A DNA stretch of 53,184 bases from Arthrobacter sp. AQ5-05 (GCF_003287975.1 NZ_QMKQ01000025.1:1-53184), one strand, 5' to 3'. Counted from the first letter of the stretch, positions 16,407 through 24,635 are shown. Translations and numbers: made by a program. The notes: generated by a model not told the origin, from the letters alone.

Positions 16407-16530
16407 TACAGTATTGATCCGTGGTTTTCAACGCCAAATATCGCTCTTTGGCGGAACTAAATGACGCAATGTCAGGTTCCAGATGCCGAAAAATTCCGTG
16501 CATCCGGAAAGCAACGGGCTCTTCAACCTA

Positions 16531-16565
16531 CTGCCAATCGCCGGAAGGCTTCCGGCGATTGGCAG
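16531..16565. repeat. perfect 17-bp palindrome with 1-nt centre
   Basis: CTGCCAATCGCCGGAAG is followed by a single G and then its exact reverse complement. No T run follows, so it is a poor terminator. Two 17-bp inverted repeats almost touching look like a junction between two transposon ends or a cruciform-forming recombination site. Confidence 0.85.
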
Positions 16566-16896
16566 CATTGAGATGATGTCATGGAGCGACGAACTAACAA
16601 TGTCCTGATTAATGACGTCAAATACGACTGTCGACATCTTGGAAAGCGTAGTCGGTACTTCCAAAGAGTTCTTCCGAAGGTTCAGTGAAAACACGTCCAC
16701 GACCAATGGCGCGTCGATCTCGGATGTTTCGGCATTCTTTAGGCGCTGCTTTCACGACGGCGCTGATGGTATCCGGCCATGCCACGGCTTCAGATTCCCA
16801 CGCCGCTGTCGCGGTTTACCGGATCTTCGGCCCACCGCCGTACGCATTCCTTTCATTAGCCGGAAATCGTCATGTCCTGATGCTGCTGTGGGCAGG
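16566..16896. other. no gene recognised
   Basis: About 330 bp between the palindrome and the end of the permease gene. Short open frames on both strands show no family resemblance and no convincing SD. Base composition is lower in GC than the neighbours, as in the preceding kilobase of decayed mobile DNA. Confidence 0.5.
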
Positions 16897-18222
16897 CTAC
16901 TTCCGGCCCCGTGCTTTGCCGCCGTGGAGCCCTTGCGGTTTCCCGTCCCGCACCCACAACACGTAGAAAATCCCCGCCACCGCCAGGGAAGCGGCGACGC
17001 TGAACAGCGGAAGCCCACGCAGGAGATTCACCACCAGCGTGAACGCCACAATCAGGACCCCGGCACAGTTCAATACCAGATACCCTGTGCGGCCCTCCCG
17101 GTGGGAGAAAAACGCCATCGACGTGAGACCAGCCAGAAAGCTCACAAAGACCGCCACAGCGTAGAACAACAGCGTCCCCCAATAAGGGGCGTGGCGGGCG
17201 TTCGTACGCCCCAGGGCTTCGGGGAGTGCGCCACCGTTGTCTTCCCCACCCTCCACACCCCGGGCCAGAGCCTTGAGCAGCCCCGGACCAGCCTGAAATG
17301 AAGAAGACGCTGCCGAAAGCAGCAACAATGCCGTCACCAACTGGAACACCGCGAAGACACCCGGCGGGGCAACGTACCGGGCCAGCTCCGCGATCTGTGT
17401 GCTCTCACCCTGCGGAACGCCTATCCCTAGACGTGCCGCCTCCACCGCCACGCCGATCGTGAGGGTCCCGACAATCCCGAGCATCAGCCACAGGGTCAGC
17501 TTGCCAAAGTGTCGCCGCCCGTCGTCATCTAGTTCCTCCAGCTCAGCGATGGCCGTGGATGGCGCTTCCACTCCGGTGGCCAGTGCCATCGCCACCGGAA
17601 AGGCCAGCATCACCGGCACAACCCCGCCCGCCCCGCCGAGAGCTCCTTGACCCGGCCCGGAACCGGCAGGAGCCGCGAAGAGCCCAAACACCAAGACAGA
17701 GACAGCGGTGACAACGAACGCCACGGAAAAAGCAGCAAAAACAAGCCGACCAAAATGCCCCAACAGGGTCATGCCTGCCACCACCAAGACCAGCCCGACG
17801 GCGATCAGGATCCTCCAGGGCGCCAAAGCGGGGAAGAAGGCAATGGCGGCCGAGGCGGCGGCGGCGACGCTAATGGCGATGGTCAAGGTGAAGTCCACCA
17901 CCAAGGCCCCCACCGGCACGAACGCCCACCCCTCCCCAAAAGCCTCCGCCGCCGCCGCTGGCGCCCCGCCCCCCTCCGGATACCGGTCAATGATCTGCCG
18001 GTAATTCAGTACGATCAGGGCGATGATCCCCACCACCAAGACCATGGTGGTAACGAGCAGTCCCAGGTCCCCGTGCAGGGCCCGCAAGGCCGCTTCCACC
18101 GCATAGGCAACCGAGGACACCGGGTCTGCCATCACCGCAAAAGCGAACGCCAACAGGAGCAGTGGCCGCGATCCCACGAGCCTAGATGGAAGGTTGGCTT
18201 TCCGTCCCCGGACCATCAGCAC
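16897..18222 (-). CDS. APC-superfamily amino-acid-permease-like transporter
   Basis: 441 aa with about twelve hydrophobic segments. The N-terminus (FAVMADPVSSVAYAVEAALR) and the helix-3 region (RYPEGGGAPAAAAEAFGEGW) resemble APC-superfamily permeases. A cytoplasmic loop ELEELDDDGRRHFGKL and an Ala/Val-rich C-terminal half follow. Some relatives have an additional C-terminal cytoplasmic domain that is absent here. The start is GTG at 18222 or ATG at 18216. Substrate not predictable. It stands alone at the left of the sigma/Asp23 locus. Confidence 0.8.
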   Translation of the reverse strand: MLMVRGRKANLPSRLVGSRPLLLLAFAFAVMADPVSSVAYAVEAALRALHGDLGLLVTTMVLVVGIIALIVLNYRQIIDRYPEGGGAPAAAAEAFGEGWAFVPVGALVVDFTLTIAISVAAAASAAIAFFPALAPWRILIAVGLVLVVAGMTLLGHFGRLVFAAFSVAFVVTAVSVLVFGLFAAPAGSGPGQGALGGAGGVVPVMLAFPVAMALATGVEAPSTAIAELEELDDDGRRHFGKLTLWLMLGIVGTLTIGVAVEAARLGIGVPQGESTQIAELARYVAPPGVFAVFQLVTALLLLSAASSSFQAGPGLLKALARGVEGGEDNGGALPEALGRTNARHAPYWGTLLFYAVAVFVSFLAGLTSMAFFSHREGRTGYLVLNCAGVLIVAFTLVVNLLRGLPLFSVAASLAVAGIFYVLWVRDGKPQGLHGGKARGRK

Positions 18223-19191
18223 CGCCGTCCCGCCGATCGGTTCCCTTCCGGATCAGCCTTATTCTCAACATCAACGAACCACTCCTGATCCCATTGACCT
18301 CTGCCTCTCTGGGAGCTGTTGGAAGACTCCTAGAACGGGGGCGCGGCCAGGACGATCGCACCACCGACAGGCTGTCGACATGGGTCCCTAAGAATTGGCC
18401 TCACCGATCAGGATCCCCCTCAGTCATGTTGAAACTCGACTCGTGCCTCCGTAGCTGCGGCAGGTCGATCATCCGTCCCGGTCCCTTGGAAGACCACACA
18501 ACCGGGACGTGAAACCGCGAAAGATTCATCGACTCCCACCAACGAACGGGCAATCACCCCAGCAGGGCACCGGACCCTGAAAACGCATGAATCAGTGCCA
18601 CTCTCTTATCAACTTAGCCTTTCGCGTCCCTGCCCGGCCTCGCTTCATCCCGCTCCGTGTCCTCAGCCTCCACAACATGACCCATTCCAGATATTATCCG
18701 GAAGCATCCATATCGAACAGAGCAAGGAACTTCGAAGCCGTCTTCGACCAAGGCGGGGTAAACCCAATGCCGGCGCTCTCTGGCACCAGTTCCGCGCGGC
18801 CCACCTGGAAGGTGCTTTACAAAGGGAACCTTAACCGAGTGCTGTGGATTTCAGCGCTCGGTGGCGGCTTTCTGTGATCAGTCCGTGTCGCAGTGCTGGT
18901 TTCTCACTTGTCTTTCGTCGCATGGGCCGCGAGGCGTCTCATCGGATGCCAGTCTGACTACGACTGTTAATTTCGTTTGGTGGCTGATTCACCGTCCCGA
19001 ACGGTTAGGGACGAATACCGTTCCCAGCAAGTAGCCAGAGGTCAGGGCGAGGGGAACCGCAGCAGCACTCGGTTCGTGGCCGCGTGAACCTGGTCGTACA
19101 GGTGAGGATGTGCTGCCACTTGAGGTGCGTGCCACCAGCGGGACCCGGGAATGTGGTTTTTTCCGCGGATAGTCCGATATCCCAGCGATTT
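18223..19191. other. gene-free stretch with one terminator-like hairpin
   Basis: Nearly 1 kb without a credible gene. Short plus-strand frames around 18587-18877 have no SD or family resemblance. One hairpin is visible at 18834-18862. The rest shows no repeat or motif that I can identify. Confidence 0.6.
18834..18862. terminator. hairpin, possible terminator
   Basis: ACCGAGTGCTG, a 7-nt loop TGGATTT, then CAGCGCTCGGT: 10 of 11 pairs Watson-Crick and one G-T. A moderately T-rich stretch (GGCTTTCTG) follows on the plus strand. It lies about 330 bp downstream of the Asp23-like gene that ends at 19192. Confidence 0.4.
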
Positions 19192-19581
19192 TTATCCCTG
19201 GGTAGGTTGGTTTTCAATGGCCAGGATGCTGATGTCAATGCTCCCGGCTCCCACCCCGGTGTTGCAAATGCCTTGGCGTACTCGCTCACGCACCGCATCG
19301 CTGACCGCCAACGCCCTATGGGCGATGTCCGTGGCTATTTCCAGGTGCACGTGGGCAATGCCCCCATTGATCTCGGCCCAAACGCTATCGCGTCTACAGC
19401 CTCCCAATTCATTGGCTGGATCAGGTGTAGGTTCCATTGCGGCGAGACGCAGCCTGGAAAGGACATCGTTGAGGGTGGATTCAAGCCGGAGAACCCCGGG
19501 AGTTTCCAGCGCCGCACGTGCCGCCAGTGATGCGATGAACTGGCTGGTTATCGCTGCAGCGGGGGTAACTTCTTCAGTCAT
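19192..19581 (-). CDS. Asp23/Gls24-like protein
   Basis: 129 aa. The start is the ATG at 19581 (MTEEVTPAAA), which overlaps the stop of the upstream gene by 8 nt and has a GAGGA SD. An Asp23-type alpha/beta pattern is visible: an alpha-helical start (FIASLAARAALETPGVLRLE), a beta strand (GGIAHVHLEIATDIAHRA) and VRERVRQGI with SIDISILAIE at the end. Third gene of the leftward unit after the sigma factor and the ZAS-Asp23 fusion. A role in envelope stress is assumed from the family. Confidence 0.7.
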   Translation of the reverse strand: MTEEVTPAAAITSQFIASLAARAALETPGVLRLESTLNDVLSRLRLAAMEPTPDPANELGGCRRDSVWAEINGGIAHVHLEIATDIAHRALAVSDAVRERVRQGICNTGVGAGSIDISILAIENQPTQG

Positions 19582-20176
19582 CGTATAGGTCCTCAACGGT
19601 GATGTTGATGGTTACGGGGTAGATGCCAACGCTTCTGGCGATGGATATCCCGATCTGGTGGCGCAAGACAGAAACCGTGTGTGGAATGTGGATTTTCGGC
19701 GCGGCGGCGACCCGAAGGTCGATAACCATTGGGTGCAGGGAACCACCAGTGGCGTCATGGGTGCCCATGGTGGGAGATGGCTTCTCGGCGGTGGAAACAT
19801 CGATGCGGCAGCGCCGGGCTTGGATTCCCGGGACGCCGGCCGCGGCGAAGCGGACGACCGTGGACAATGCCTGTTCGCTGATCTCCGTGGTTCCGCCGTC
19901 GTGGTCCTGCACAGCTAGCAGCCGGCTGCGACGGGCCTCGGTGCGGGCAATATCCATGATCGAATCCCTCACGCTGCGGCGCGGGGTGAAGGCGGGATCG
20001 TTGGCTTCGGCATCCTTCAAGGCCGCGGTTGCCTGGCGCAATTGGATCATTCTTGCGCGGGCATCGCGGCAATGCGCGCAGTGTTCCTCGTGTTCTCCGG
20101 CGGGCGCATCCAGGGTGGACCAGAGGTGGTCGATGCTACGTCCGCATCCAAGCCGGGGGGTATCTTCTAGCGCCAT
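19574..20176 (-). CDS. Asp23/Gls24-like protein with N-terminal ZAS-type zinc motif (putative anti-sigma factor)
   Basis: 200 aa. The N-terminus has His29-EEH-Cys33-AH-Cys36, which fits the Hx3Cx2C motif of zinc-binding anti-sigma factors, followed by a helical segment. The C-terminal half is Asp23-like: LSTVVRFAAAGVPGIQARRC, then MVIDLRVAAA and HTVSVLRHQIGISIARSVGI, ending INITVEDLYDD. No membrane helix is apparent. It starts 10 nt inside the end of the ECF sigma gene, the usual place for an anti-sigma gene. I infer that it restrains the neighbouring sigma factor through the ZAS part. Confidence 0.78.
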   Translation of the reverse strand: MALEDTPRLGCGRSIDHLWSTLDAPAGEHEEHCAHCRDARARMIQLRQATAALKDAEANDPAFTPRRSVRDSIMDIARTEARRSRLLAVQDHDGGTTEISEQALSTVVRFAAAGVPGIQARRCRIDVSTAEKPSPTMGTHDATGGSLHPMVIDLRVAAAPKIHIPHTVSVLRHQIGISIARSVGIYPVTINITVEDLYDD

Positions 20177-20766
20177 GGGCTCATTCTTTCTGCTATCTCA
20201 TGCCGAGCCCGGGCAAGTCTGCCGCGCACTGCCGTGGTCGGTACCTTCAGTATGGCACCGATCTCCGCATAGCTTCGATCGTGGATTTCGCGCAGTAGCC
20301 AGCAGGCGCGTTGTTCGGGTGAAAGCATTCGCAGGGCCTCCGTGAGGCCTTGGGCCCGGAATTCGCGCTCCGTGGTTTCAACCGGGTCGGATTCCTGTGC
20401 ATTCCCGGTCCAGACGACCTCCCCGGCGCAGTGGAGATCTTGGGGGTCGGTGATGTCCTCGGGATGGGTGGAGCGTTGGCGCAGGATATCCAGGCATCGG
20501 TTGGTGGCAAGCCTATAGATCCATCCGCCAAAGGTGTTGACATCACGGAGCAGGGGCAACTGGCGCCAGCTTGCCAAGAGGACATCCTGGACGACGTCTT
20601 CTGCTTGGCCGCGGTCATTGAGCATCCTCAGGGCCAGACGAAAGAGCTTGTCCTGATAAGCGAGGAGCAATTCCTCGAAGGCCTCCGGGTCCCTATCCTG
20701 GGCGCGGGCGACTTTGCTGGCTTCGTCGGTCCTGGCACTCGTGTCACCAGTGAATTCGTTATCCAT
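20167..20766 (-). CDS. ECF-type RNA polymerase sigma-70 factor
   Basis: 199 aa. Region 2 is clear (FEELLLAYQDKLFRLALRML, DVVQDVLLASWRQL, GGWIYRLATNRCLDILRQR), and region 4 carries the HTH (LSPEQRACWLLREIHDRSYA, KVPTTAVRGRLARARHEI). A 60-residue linker rich in acidic residues joins them. The gene heads the leftward unit with two Asp23-like genes and is divergent from a five-gene Asp23 operon. It probably drives one or both units in response to envelope stress. Confidence 0.93.
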   Translation of the reverse strand: MDNEFTGDTSARTDEASKVARAQDRDPEAFEELLLAYQDKLFRLALRMLNDRGQAEDVVQDVLLASWRQLPLLRDVNTFGGWIYRLATNRCLDILRQRSTHPEDITDPQDLHCAGEVVWTGNAQESDPVETTEREFRAQGLTEALRMLSPEQRACWLLREIHDRSYAEIGAILKVPTTAVRGRLARARHEIAERMSPWR

Positions 20767-20998
20767 GCATCGTCCATTCCACCTGGGTTCGGGCCGTGCG
20801 CACTGTGCCTCATGCTACACAATGCACACGGCGCACCGCAGCAGGTCGATCCGGGAACGGCGGCACAAAGCACATCTGGGAAGAGGTGGTGGGAGGGCGC
20901 CGGAAAAGAAACTTGGGATAACTGCATGACGTTCCGGCTGGGGGCACGTCTTTAATGTTGCAAGCAAGATCCATACCTTGTTGAAGGAGACGTTTTTC
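20767..20998. promoter_or_regulatory. divergent promoter region of the sigma/Asp23 locus
   Basis: 232 bp between the divergent sigma and Asp23 genes. It contains an imperfect inverted repeat (GTGCGCACTGTGC ... GCACACGGCGCAC, 20796-20836). On the minus strand GGAAC followed after 16 nt by AAGTTT could be an ECF-type -35/-10 pair; the fit is weak. The rightward gene has SD GAAGGAGA before its ATG. Confidence 0.4.
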
Positions 20999-21505
20999 AT
21001 GTCAGAGGCATCAACAACCCAGTCCGGTTCCGCCGCAGTCAAATCCACTCCCGAGGAACTGAAGCACAGCGCTCCTGCGGAAACGCCCAGGCCCTACGAT
21101 GCGCTGCACACCGCGCACGGGGACACCATGATCGAGGAAACGGTCGTGCAGAAGCTTGCCGGCATGGCCACCCGCGAAATCCCCGGGGTTTACGCCATGG
21201 GCAGCGCAGGACGACGCGCCTTCAGCGCCTTGGCCGAGCGGATCCCCGGCTCCCAGACCAACGTCAGCGGCGGGGTGAGCGTGGAGAAGGGCGAACGCCA
21301 GACGGCCATCGATGTGTCCATCGTGGTGGAATACGGGGTTTCCGTGGTGGAGGTCAGCCAGTCGATCCGACGCAACGTGATCCAGTCCGTGGAGCATTCC
21401 ACCGGCTTGGAAGTCATTGAGGTCAACATCAATGTCACCGACGTACACCTACCCGAGGAAGAGCACTCCGACCTGCCGCAGGAACAGAAGCTGGAACTCC
21501 AATAG
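20999..21505 (+). CDS. Asp23/Gls24 family envelope stress response protein
   Basis: 168 aa from the ATG at 20999 (MSEASTTQSG; SD GAAGGAGA). After a 45-residue flexible head comes a standard Asp23 domain: ETVVQKLAGMATREIPGVYA, then GGVSVEKGERQTAIDVSIVV, YGVSVVEVSQSIRRNVIQSV and a C-terminal VIEVNINVTDVHL. First gene of the five-gene rightward operon. In Firmicutes, Asp23 is membrane-associated through AmaP, whose likely counterpart is the last gene here. Confidence 0.93.
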   Translation: MSEASTTQSGSAAVKSTPEELKHSAPAETPRPYDALHTAHGDTMIEETVVQKLAGMATREIPGVYAMGSAGRRAFSALAERIPGSQTNVSGGVSVEKGERQTAIDVSIVVEYGVSVVEVSQSIRRNVIQSVEHSTGLEVIEVNINVTDVHLPEEEHSDLPQEQKLELQ

Positions 21506-21555
21506 GCCTATCGGGCCGTACAGCTCGATCACCGAAGACGGATGAGGATAAAGGG

Positions 21556-21741
21556 ATGGCTATGTCTACTTCACGTTGGTGCCTGACCATTGGTCTGGTG
21601 CTCGGAATTGTCTTGGGCTTTGGAGGCTGGTGGGCGTTGCTGTCCGCGGTGATCCTGGGCTTCATCGGTTTGTTGGTCGGGCGCGTCGCTGAGGGAAAGC
21701 TCGACATGGCGGCCCTGTTCGGCAGGGCATCAAGCCGATGA
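21556..21741 (+). CDS. DUF2273-family small membrane protein
   Basis: 61 aa with two hydrophobic helices (LTIGLVLGIVLGFGGWWALL and LSAVILGFIGLLVGRVAEG) and a short cytoplasmic tail. Size, layout and position right after an Asp23 gene match DUF2273. The start is ATG 21556 or 21562; the GAGGA upstream favours the first. Its stop overlaps the next start (ATGA). Confidence 0.9.
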   Translation: MAMSTSRWCLTIGLVLGIVLGFGGWWALLSAVILGFIGLLVGRVAEGKLDMAALFGRASSR

Positions 21742-22148
21742 ACGGGCGGGCCCCCACGGGGTCGGAGGCGAGGGCCGACGCACTGGAATACGGCACCCGG
21801 GGGAAAACCGTCCTGGCGGAGAAAGTCATCGAGAAGATCGCCAGCCAAGTGGCCCGGGACGAATCCACTTCCAGCGGGTCAGCCGGGGGATTCATGGGGA
21901 TCGGTTCCCATGCGGATTCTTCCGCCAGGCCCAGGACCTCGGTGCAGCTCACCGGAAATATCGCCGCACTGAGTGTGGAGGTGGGGTTGCCGTATCCCGC
22001 TCCCTTGCGCCAAGGAACACAGTTCTTGCGCGAGCGGATCACCTCCAGGGTCAGCGAAATGACGGGCGTCGAGGTTCGCCAGGTCGATATCAGGGTTTCG
22101 TGGTTGACCATGGCCAAGGAACCCGTAGGACGCAGGAGACTGTTATGA
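21738..22148 (+). CDS. Asp23/Gls24-like protein (second paralogue in the operon)
   Basis: 136 aa. Asp23-like pattern: GKTVLAEKVIEKIASQVARD, SVQLTGNIAALSVEVGLPYP and FLRERITSRVSEMTGVEVRQ with VDIRVSWL at the end. It is shorter than the first paralogue and lacks the flexible head. It overlaps the genes on both sides by 4 nt (ATGA), so the operon is tightly coupled. Confidence 0.86.
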   Translation: MNGRAPTGSEARADALEYGTRGKTVLAEKVIEKIASQVARDESTSSGSAGGFMGIGSHADSSARPRTSVQLTGNIAALSVEVGLPYPAPLRQGTQFLRERITSRVSEMTGVEVRQVDIRVSWLTMAKEPVGRRRLL

Positions 22149-22729
22149 GCCTGAACGAGGGGCATTCCACCCCGCTTCGGCACCGGCCGACCAGGACCAT
22201 TCCCGCTTTGGTGGTGGGCCTGCTCATGCTGGCCTCCGGTGTGACGCTGGTCTGGTTGACCATTTGGCGGTTGGCCAACGGGCATTGGCCGCCGGGCCTG
22301 CGCGGGATGCGAAATTGGCTGGCGGCGCTGGACTGGGCTGATCCCGGGATATGGATGATCGGCGCCGGGCTGGTCATGGCGGGAGTCGTGCTCGTGCTGT
22401 GCGCCGCCATCCCGGGCGGTTTCGGTGCCCTGAGAGTCGCTGGGGCCGACGGATCGGGAGCGGATGGAATGCCGGATGCTGCCCGAGAAATCGTCATGAC
22501 CCGACGCGGGGTGGCGCATCTGGCCAAGGCCCAGTGTTTGGACCTCGATGGCGTAGGTTCCGCTTCGACCACGGCCACGGCAAAGCACGTGCAACTGCAT
22601 ATCCGAACCCCGCTGCACGACCAGGGCGACTTGGGAGCACAAGCGGCACAACGCGTGCGGAGCTGCCTCGAATCGGCTGGGCTTCAGCCGGTTCCGCGCG
22701 TAAGCGCCACCGTCACTTCCACCCGCTGA
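22145..22729 (+). CDS. DUF6286-like membrane protein
   Basis: 194 aa from the ATG at 22145 (ATGA overlap with the preceding stop). Two membrane helices (ALVVGLLMLASGVTLVWLTI and WMIGAGLVMAGVVLVLCAAI) are followed by a soluble domain with an Asp23-like alternation (MTRRGVAHLAKAQCLDLDGV, HVQLHIRTPL). This matches the DUF6286 proteins that sit between Asp23 and AmaP genes in Actinobacteria. Confidence 0.8.
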   Translation: MSLNEGHSTPLRHRPTRTIPALVVGLLMLASGVTLVWLTIWRLANGHWPPGLRGMRNWLAALDWADPGIWMIGAGLVMAGVVLVLCAAIPGGFGALRVAGADGSGADGMPDAAREIVMTRRGVAHLAKAQCLDLDGVGSASTTATAKHVQLHIRTPLHDQGDLGAQAAQRVRSCLESAGLQPVPRVSATVTSTR

Positions 22730-22764
22730 GAGCCTCTCCCCCCTCGAGCAAAGGAAAGCAAGCG

Positions 22765-23382
22765 ATGAAACGATCCGTTGGAACCCTCAACCGCACCTGG
22801 CTGGGCATTCTTGGTTTCCTGGTCCTCATGACTGGAAGCATCGTAATCCTGCAGGCCGGGGGAATGCTGCAGGGGATCATGAACACGCCTCCGGCCGGTG
22901 CCCGGGTCGCCACCGCGGATCTGCATGCAGTTTTTGCGCAGTCCTGGGTACAGGCCGCACTCCTCACCATTGGGGTGATCGTCGGTGTGCTGGGGCTGCT
23001 GTGGATGATTGCCCAGATACCGAGGCCCAACAAGGTTGCCGCCTACCGTTTCCACACCGAAGAAAGCGGCGGCCGCACCCTCTGCGATCCCGCTGTCTTG
23101 GCACGCGCCGTGGAGGAGCACATCAATACGATCCCAGGCGTTGTTTCCTCGGCCGCCAAGCTGTACGGAACCGCCCGGAGCCCTGAAGTGAGCCTCAAAG
23201 CCACGCTCAATGACAGGGCCGACATCCAAGCGGTTCTCCTTGGCATCCAATCCACGGTGTTGCCAACGCTCGGCGCGGCCCTGGAAGCTCCAGTCACTAG
23301 CAGCCGAATTCAGATCGATATCAGTGGCAAGGACCAATTTGGCGGAACCTTGCACCCTTCCACGGGCACCGTGCTGCAATAG
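22765..23382 (+). CDS. amaP: AmaP-like alkaline shock response membrane anchor
   Basis: 205 aa from the ATG at 22765 (SD AAAGGAAAG); a much longer open frame starting at 22351 is a shadow of the previous gene. An N-terminal helix, a second helix (AALLTIGVIVGVLGLLWMIA) and a soluble domain with VSSAAKLYGTARSPEVSLKA match AmaP-type anchors. It closes the Asp23 operon and would recruit Asp23 proteins to the membrane. Confidence 0.82.
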   Translation: MKRSVGTLNRTWLGILGFLVLMTGSIVILQAGGMLQGIMNTPPAGARVATADLHAVFAQSWVQAALLTIGVIVGVLGLLWMIAQIPRPNKVAAYRFHTEESGGRTLCDPAVLARAVEEHINTIPGVVSSAAKLYGTARSPEVSLKATLNDRADIQAVLLGIQSTVLPTLGAALEAPVTSSRIQIDISGKDQFGGTLHPSTGTVLQ

Positions 23383-24050
23383 GCCAACCCCCTGCAGGCA
23401 CTGGGCGCAGCAAGAAGCCCTCTTTGGATATTTGGACCGTCCATCGTCGAAAATCCACAGCTGAACATGACCGGCGCGGCGCAAGGTCCCTCGCCAGATC
23501 CCTCGCCGCACATTCCTGCGTCTCGTAAACCTAAAGCTTTTTGAGACATGGGCACGGGCCTTCATGCCTTGACCCTCTGGAGTGCATCGGCGGGGCCTAC
23601 CGTGTCTCCAAAGCCGTATTGCCATGAATCCTCGGCCCGGTATCGCAATAAGGATTTTTGAATCAGGAGGTTCGGGAAGATCTTGGAACACACGCGCGGG
23701 CGCACGTTGAGCCAGGCGCGCGCCTGGGCGCGATCCCGAAGCTCTGGCGCAAAGCACCCAAGCCCCCGCCGATCTCCTTCAAAGGTCGTCCTACAGGCCG
23801 ATGCCACACCGCGACACCCGACCACCAAAAAATGCGACAGTTCAATGTGCTGAAAATCCGGGGACATTCTTGGTCTCCCGATTCGCGGATGCCAGCCTGC
23901 TGTTCCGCAGGGGAACCCTATGTGGAAGCTTTAGCTGGCGGCTGAGGGACACCGAGGAGGTCCGGGGAGTTCTTGGATAGCGTCAACTCCGATTCCTGCC
24001 TTGGTGGCGCGCAGCTGGCGAGCGAGGCAAACTTTGGCACGAACGGCAGA
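23383..24050. other. gene-free stretch containing repeat copy C
   Basis: No supported gene between AmaP and the 24-kb hairpin region. Short frames on the minus strand near 23562-23867 lack SD and family resemblance. The dispersed repeat copy C lies at 23798-23842. Together with the hairpin array this opens a 2.2-kb stretch without genes. Confidence 0.6.
23798..23842 (+). repeat. dispersed ~48-bp repeat, copy C
   Basis: Starts CCGATGCCACACCGCGACAC and ends AATGCGACAGTT. Same orientation and alignment as the copies at 16244, 16360, 28408 and 38250. It marks the boundary between the Asp23 operon and the hairpin-array stretch. Confidence 0.65.
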
Positions 24051-24092
24051 GGGCGGGCTGGTGAGGAATACAGATTCCTCACCAGCCCGCCC
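24051..24092. repeat. perfect 19-bp hairpin with 4-nt loop
   Basis: GGGCGGGCTGGTGAGGAAT, loop ACAG, then the exact reverse complement. It sits immediately before the hairpin array. No T run follows, so a standard terminator is doubtful; a structured RNA end or a cruciform is possible. Confidence 0.9.
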
Positions 24093-24117
24093 CACTGGGT
24101 GTTACTGGTACTGCTGT

Positions 24118-24635
24118 GGCCGTCTCAAGCTGTCCTACGGCCCGGTACTGCAGGTACTACCGGTGTTACTGGTACTGCTGCGGTCGTCTCAAGCTGTCTG
24201 ACGACCACGCCCTCCGGGGTACTGCTTTACTGATTTACTGCTGGTACTTCTTGAGTGCCGGGGTTGCTGGTTCTGCTGTCCTGCTGTGGTCCTCTCAAGC
24301 TGTCGATGACCACGCCCTCCGGCTACTGCTTTATTACTCGGTACTGCTTTACTGCGGGTGTTGCTGTGGTCGTCTCAAGCTGTCCGACGACCGGGTACTT
24401 CTTTACTGATTTACTGCGGGTACTTCCTGGATGCCGGGGTTACTGGTTCTGCTGTCCTGCTGCGGTCCTCTCAAACTCTCCGATGACCACGCCCTCCGGC
24501 TACTTCTTTACTGCGGTGTTGCTGTGGCCGTCTCAAGCTGTCCAACGACCGGATACTACGGGTACTTCCTTACTGATTTACTGCTGGTACTGCTTTACTG
24601 CGGTGTTGCTGGTCGTCTCAAGCTGTCCGACGACC
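24118..24635 (+). repeat. array of seven ~25-bp hairpin-forming repeats
   Basis: Seven units share the core GTCTCAAGCTGTCC inside an inverted repeat: 24118-24142, 24182-24206, 24288-24311, 24368-24392, 24464-24488, 24526-24550 and 24611-24635. Typical arms are GGTCGTC and GACGACC. Unit 1 has GGCCGT and ACGGCC, a paired change that keeps the stem. Units 3, 5 and 6 pair less well. Start-to-start distances are 64, 106, 80, 96, 62 and 85 bp, not multiples of three, so the array is not a protein repeat. Between units recur GCCCTCCGG, TTTACTGATTTACTG and GGTACTTC. The function is unknown; no cas genes are nearby. Confidence 0.85.

Larger units (their letters stand above)
16216..16410 (+). repeat. 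two tandem ~79-bp repeats, 116-bp period
   Basis: 16216-16294 and 16332-16410 align over about 79 bp (CGCTAAATGGCATTCCCTCA against CGCTAAATAGCATTCCCGGA at their starts). The motif CGCTAAATGGC or CGCTAAGTGGC occurs repeatedly between 15936 and 16340. Arrays of short repeats at an element end are typical of transposase-binding sites. Each unit contains one copy of the ~45-50 bp repeat described separately. Confidence 0.7.

Noticed and set aside
18587-18877. Possible 96-aa gene
   Set aside because: No SD, no family pattern, and a hairpin lies across its end.
24118-24635. CRISPR array
   Set aside because: Repeat spacing is irregular (62-106 bp), units are internally palindromic and diverged, spacers share words with each other, and no cas genes are nearby.
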